This document shows, one piece after another, positions 5,864-8,731 of a DNA stretch of 8,731 bases. Both the position numbers and the translations under genes were made by a program. The notes beneath the pieces are model-generated. The model had not been told where the DNA came from, ran no database searches, and worked only from the letters and a program-made list of their open reading frames with translations. The stretch comes from Burkholderiales bacterium. Lineage in GTDB: Bacteria; Pseudomonadota; Gammaproteobacteria; Burkholderiales; Burkholderiaceae_C. The stretch's first letter is position 1, and every line of letters begins with the position of its first letter. The stretch is from assembly GCA_005789685.1 (NCBI GenBank), contig SXXD01000047.1, forward strand, positions 1 to 8,731, read 5' to 3'.

Positions 5864-7133
5864 CAATGCCAGGGAAGAAATAAATCAACAAGACGGCCAC
5901 CATCATGAGGAAGAACATGGGCAAGGTGGCTTTTGCAATCCAGAGCAAATCTCTGCCAGTCATGCCTTGCAGAACGAAGAGGTTAAATCCGACAGGCGGC
6001 GTTATTTGCGCCATCTCAACCACCAAGACAATGAAAATGCCAAACCACAAAGGATCGATACCCGCCTTTTGAACGGTGGGCATGATGACCCCCATGGTGA
6101 GGACCACCATGGAAATGCCGTCTAGAAAACAACCCAGTACGATATAAAAAATGGTCAGTGCCAAAATGAGTTCGAATTGACTGAGTCCTAGGGTAGCAAT
6201 CCATTCTGCCAAGTGCCTTGGGAGGCCAATGTAGCCCATCGACAAAGTTAAGAAGGATGCGCCAGCCAAAATCAGGGCAATCATGCAGTAGAGCCGAGTA
6301 GCACCCATCAAGGATTCTTTGAAACTAGACCAGTTGAGCGAGCCTTGAGCCGCAGACAAAACCATGGCGCCAACCACGCCGACAGCGGCGGCTTCAGTGG
6401 CAGTGGCAATACCAGCATAAATGGAGCCGAGTACCGCAGCGATGAGGCCGACTACAGGAATTAAGCTGCCAGATTCGCGAACTTTTTCCATGAAGGTGTA
6501 CTGGCGATCATTGGCGGGAACTTGGTCGGGATTGCGCAAAGCCCAGTAAATGATGTAGCCAGAAAACAAGCCAGCCAACATGAGACCCGGCAAGATGCCA
6601 GCTATGAAAAGCTTGGCAATTGAAACATCGGCTGTGACGCCATACACGATCATGATGATCGAAGGCGGAATGAGCAGGCCAAGTGTGCCTGCCCCTGCCA
6701 AGGTGCCAATGACCATGTTGTCTGGATAGCCTCTTTTGGACAGCTCAGGCAAGGTCATTTTGCCAATGGTGGCGCAAGTGGCTGCCGATGAACCCGAGAC
6801 CGCAGCAAAGATGCTGCAGCCAGCGACGTTGGTGTGAAGCAAGCGGCCAGGAAGTGCCTGCAACCAAGGGGCTAAGCCTTTGAACATGTCTTGACTCAGG
6901 CGCGTTCTAAAAAGAATTTCACCCATCCATATGAACAAGGGCAAGGCTGTGAGTGTCCAGCTAGACGAAGAGCCCCAGATGGTGACCGACATGGCATCGC
7001 CTGCAGGACGGCTGCTGAACAATTGCATGCCCACCCAAGCCACACCTGACAAAGACAGACCGATCCAAACACCGCTGCCTAAAATTAAAAACAACGTGAC
7101 AACCAGTAAGGCTGTGATGAGAAGGTCATTCAT
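5832..7133 (-). CDS. dctM: TRAP transporter large permease subunit, DctM type
   Basis: This 433-residue, mostly hydrophobic protein forms the ion-coupled transport channel of a DctPQM TRAP symporter. The sequence has the DctM hallmarks: MGEILFRTRLSQDMF (70-84), AAVSGSSAATCATIG (110-124), GTLGLLIPPSIIMIVYG (149-165), and in the second half EMAQITPPVGFNLFVLQG. The length is normal for the family. The ATG at 7133 is chosen because it follows the dctQ stop codon after only 2 nt and opens directly with a membrane segment (MNDLLITALLVV). A longer in-frame start at 7190 would lie inside dctQ and add a polar tail with two cysteines. There is no good Shine-Dalgarno sequence, which fits translation coupled to dctQ. 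The end overlaps the convergent racemase-family gene by 32 bp, leaving no room for an ordinary intergenic terminator. Confidence 0.95.
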   Translation of the reverse strand: MNDLLITALLVVTLFLILGSGVWIGLSLSGVAWVGMQLFSSRPAGDAMSVTIWGSSSSWTLTALPLFIWMGEILFRTRLSQDMFKGLAPWLQALPGRLLHTNVAGCSIFAAVSGSSAATCATIGKMTLPELSKRGYPDNMVIGTLAGAGTLGLLIPPSIIMIVYGVTADVSIAKLFIAGILPGLMLAGLFSGYIIYWALRNPDQVPANDRQYTFMEKVRESGSLIPVVGLIAAVLGSIYAGIATATEAAAVGVVGAMVLSAAQGSLNWSSFKESLMGATRLYCMIALILAGASFLTLSMGYIGLPRHLAEWIATLGLSQFELILALTIFYIVLGCFLDGISMVVLTMGVIMPTVQKAGIDPLWFGIFIVLVVEMAQITPPVGFNLFVLQGMTGRDLLWIAKATLPMFFLMMVAVLLIYFFPGIVTWMPQQMKL

Positions 7134-7135
7134 GT

Positions 7136-7645
7136 TTATTCGTTGTGAAGTGCTGCATCTGACTGCGCAGATTCTCGTTTGCCTAAGCATTCCAGAATGA
7201 ACTCATCTACAAAGGCGACTGCCAAAATGAGCGTGCCTAGGGCCATGGCAATTTGTGGAATCCACAAAGGGGTTGCGTCGTTGCCGGTAGAGATGTCGTG
7301 AAATGTGTAGGACTGCCATGACAGCCTGATGCTGTAGTAGGCCAACAAACAAGCAAGAAGGGAGGCCATGCCAAGTGCCCACAACTCAATGCCTTTGAGC
7401 CAGCCGCCTTTAAAGCGACTGATTAAAACAGTGACGCGAATATGTTCGCCTCGCTTCAAAGTGTGAGCGAGTGCTAAAAACCCGCTGGCCGCCATGCAAT
7501 AGCCAGCATAAGCATCGGTGCCTCTGATGTGAAAGTTAAACTCTCTGCCAATGATGGACAACAAAACCATCATCAGCATGGCGCACATGAAAAGCGCCGC
7601 CAAGGCGGCGGCGCTGTCATAGATGCGGTTTAAAAAAACACGCAT
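7136..7645 (-). CDS. dctQ: TRAP transporter small permease subunit, DctQ type
   Basis: This 169-residue protein has four predicted membrane helices and pairs with DctM in the inner membrane. The family signature is visible as LSIIGREF followed by TDAYAGYCMAASGFLALAHT and KRGEHIRVTVL; the conserved basic and His residues near the second helix are typical of DctQ. Later hydrophobic runs are LWALGMASLLACLLAYY and IPQIAMALGTLILAVAFV. It starts 6 nt after the dctP stop and ends 2 nt before the dctM start, so all three are one operon. Codons 11-18 (SAAALAAL) are encoded by a GC-rich inverted repeat that looks like a terminator hairpin in the mRNA and is listed separately. The ribosome-binding site is weak. 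Solute unknown. Confidence 0.94.
   Translation of the reverse strand: MRVFLNRIYDSAAALAALFMCAMLMMVLLSIIGREFNFHIRGTDAYAGYCMAASGFLALAHTLKRGEHIRVTVLISRFKGGWLKGIELWALGMASLLACLLAYYSIRLSWQSYTFHDISTGNDATPLWIPQIAMALGTLILAVAFVDEFILECLGKRESAQSDAALHNE
7590..7615 (-). terminator. Terminator-like hairpin inside the first codons of dctQ
   Basis: In minus-strand RNA a perfect 9-bp GC-rich stem (AGCGCCGCC, 7615-7607 paired with 7593-7601 as GGCGGCGCT... arms 7593-7601 and 7607-7615) closes a 5-nt loop. It is followed directly by UUUU (7593-7590, the first U paired). It lies 30 nt after the dctQ start. An alanine-rich stretch partly explains the GC content, but the exact pairing with the U-run gives intrinsic-terminator form. 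When dctQ is well translated, ribosomes would melt it. When it is not, transcription may stop after dctP. Confidence 0.45.
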
Positions 7646-7651
7646 CGTGTA

Positions 7652-8635
7652 TCAAGGCTTGTTATAAGCGTCAACCAATGCTTTGCCCTCGGGGCCAGCT
7701 TTATCAAGCCACTCCTTCAACATCACATCGCCCACTTTTTTCATGTCAGCTTTAAGTTGAGCAGATGGCGCCACAATGTTCATGCCATTTTTCTTCAGCA
7801 ACTCAATGTACTCGCCGTTTTTAACTTGTGACACTTTCCAGCCGCGGGCATCTGCATCTGCGCCGGCTTTCAAGACGGCTTGTTTGGTGGCGGCATCGAG
7901 GGCGTCAAAGGCGGCTTTGTTTATGATCACTGCATTTTTGGGCAGCCAAGCTTGAGTGTCGTACCAGTACTTGATGTGCTCGTAGGTTTTGGTGTCATAG
8001 CCTGTTGAGCCAGACGACATGTAGCTTTCAACCACGCCAGTGGCCATGGCTTGAGACAGTTCTGCTGCTTGAACCGTGACGGGTTGAGCGCCCACCAATT
8101 CTGCAATGCGTGCGGTAGAGGGGCTGTAAGCGCGCCATTTCACGCCTTTCAAATCGGCTGCTGAGTTGATCGGCTTTTTCACGTAGATGCCTTGAGGAGG
8201 CCATGCCACTGAATACAGCAACATCATGCCTTGCTCGCCTAACTTCTTCTCGAGGAAAGGACGTTGAACTTTGTAGAGCTTGAACGATTCGTCGTAGCTA
8301 TCGGCTAAGAATGGCAGACCGTCTGCGCCAAACAATTGCCACTCGTTTTGAAAATTGGCGAGCAAAATTTCACCAATTTGAGCCTGACCACCTTGGACAG
8401 CGCGCTTGATCTCTGGTGCTTTGAACAGGGATGCATTTGCGTGCACTGTGATTTTAAGCTTGCCGCCAGTTGCCTTATCGACGTCGTTGGCAAATTGAAC
8501 CAAGTTCTCTGTGTGAAAATTGCTTGCGGGGTAAGCTGCTGGCAAGTCCCACTTGGTTTGAGCTTGGGCGGATGTCAGGCCTGAAAAGGCAATAACAGTT
8601 GTGGCCATTGCCAGAGATAGAAGACGTCTTTTCAT
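7652..8635 (-). CDS. dctP: TRAP transporter periplasmic solute-binding subunit, DctP family
   Basis: This 327-residue secreted protein supplies solute to the DctQM pair encoded next. Residues 1-25 are a signal peptide: MKRR, a hydrophobic core, and an AQA cleavage site before QTKWDLPAAYP. Domain landmarks of DctP proteins follow: VDKATGGKLKITVHANASLF (52-71), VQGGQAQIGEILLANF (80-95), the ligand-arginine region LKGVKWRAYS with Arg168, and GAQPVTVQAAELSQAMATGV. The usual GVVDGQENP-like motif is replaced by GVVESYMSSGSTGYD (200-214), and KYWYDTQAWLPKNAV follows. This variant is known in a subset of betaproteobacterial DctP-like proteins and points to a ligand other than a simple C4-dicarboxylate. 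The ATG at 8635 is chosen for GGAG (8641-8644) at 5 nt and for the signal peptide; the longer open frame upstream has no secretion-compatible start. Ligand unknown. Confidence 0.95.
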   Translation of the reverse strand: MKRRLLSLAMATTVIAFSGLTSAQAQTKWDLPAAYPASNFHTENLVQFANDVDKATGGKLKITVHANASLFKAPEIKRAVQGGQAQIGEILLANFQNEWQLFGADGLPFLADSYDESFKLYKVQRPFLEKKLGEQGMMLLYSVAWPPQGIYVKKPINSAADLKGVKWRAYSPSTARIAELVGAQPVTVQAAELSQAMATGVVESYMSSGSTGYDTKTYEHIKYWYDTQAWLPKNAVIINKAAFDALDAATKQAVLKAGADADARGWKVSQVKNGEYIELLKKNGMNIVAPSAQLKADMKKVGDVMLKEWLDKAGPEGKALVDAYNKP

Positions 8636-8664
8636 GTGAACTCCGTTGAGTAAAAAAGTTGAAC

Positions 8665-8696
8665 TGCTTTGCAAGATTATCATTGTCTGCGAAGCA
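8665..8696 (-). promoter_or_regulatory. Possible promoter/operator upstream of dctPQM
   Basis: On the minus strand GATAAT (8676-8681) is a good -10 candidate 40 nt upstream of the dctP start. It lies between two near-mirror arms, TGCTTTGCA (8665-8673) and TGCGAAGCA (8688-8696), which pair at 8 of 9 positions across a 14-nt gap. This arrangement resembles an operator straddling a promoter. No convincing -35 box is seen at 16-18 bp, so it may depend on an activator or be chance. Confidence 0.3.
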
Positions 8697-8731
8697 AAAT
8701 ACAGGCCCAATTGACCACTGTGCAATGCAGA

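Noticed and set aside
5851..5870. GGCAT...ATGCC as a bidirectional terminator for the convergent genes
   Set aside because: Only five base pairs around a 10-nt loop and no U-run on either side.
7134..7190. Longer N-terminus for dctM starting at 7190
   Set aside because: It would overlap dctQ by over 50 nt and add a polar, cysteine-containing tail not expected before the first membrane helix.

Overview
The window looks like accessory or catabolic chromosome of a betaproteobacterium, most likely Burkholderiales and Comamonadaceae-like. This is judged from the protein style, the roughly balanced base composition and the family types, and it was not tested by a search. It is a transport and catabolism neighbourhood containing two different tripartite (TRAP) uptake systems, the start of a molybdenum hydroxylase, a fluoride channel and an orphan Asp/Glu-racemase-family enzyme. 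All genes except the racemase-family gene are on the minus strand.

Reading the minus strand from the right edge, the layout starts with a compact DctP-DctQ-DctM operon at 8635-5832: a secreted solute-binding protein, a small membrane subunit and a large permease, with gaps of only 6 and 2 nt. The tail of dctM overlaps the 3' end of the plus-strand racemase-family gene (5147-5863) by 32 bp. To the left of that gene lies a decayed fragment of the recombination gene rdgC (about 5049-4834), then crcB/fluC (4818-4420), a TAXI-type solute-binding protein (4362-3385), and its fused 4TM/12TM TRAP permease (3302-1116). After a 119-bp gap come the [2Fe-2S] subunit (996-529) and the N-terminal 172 residues of the molybdopterin subunit (518 to the edge) of a xanthine dehydrogenase/CO dehydrogenase-type oxidoreductase.

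The simplest functional reading is that one or both TRAP systems import an organic acid or a related small carboxylated compound, which is then hydroxylated by the molybdenum enzyme and perhaps isomerised or racemised by the racemase-family protein. The substrate cannot be read from the sequence. crcB (fluoride export) sits just upstream of the TAXI genes and may share their transcript.

The most notable non-coding signals are terminator-like RNA hairpins placed just after the binding-protein gene in both TRAP operons: intergenic at 3327-3362, and inside the first codons of dctQ at 7590-7615. Both could make binding protein more abundant than membrane subunits. The second notable item is the rdgC remnant. 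Its conserved N-terminal segment continues in a shifted frame and appears to be joined by deletion to what may be the gene's C-terminus. No CRISPR array, tRNA, rRNA, insertion sequence or phage feature was seen. No wholly new system is evident.
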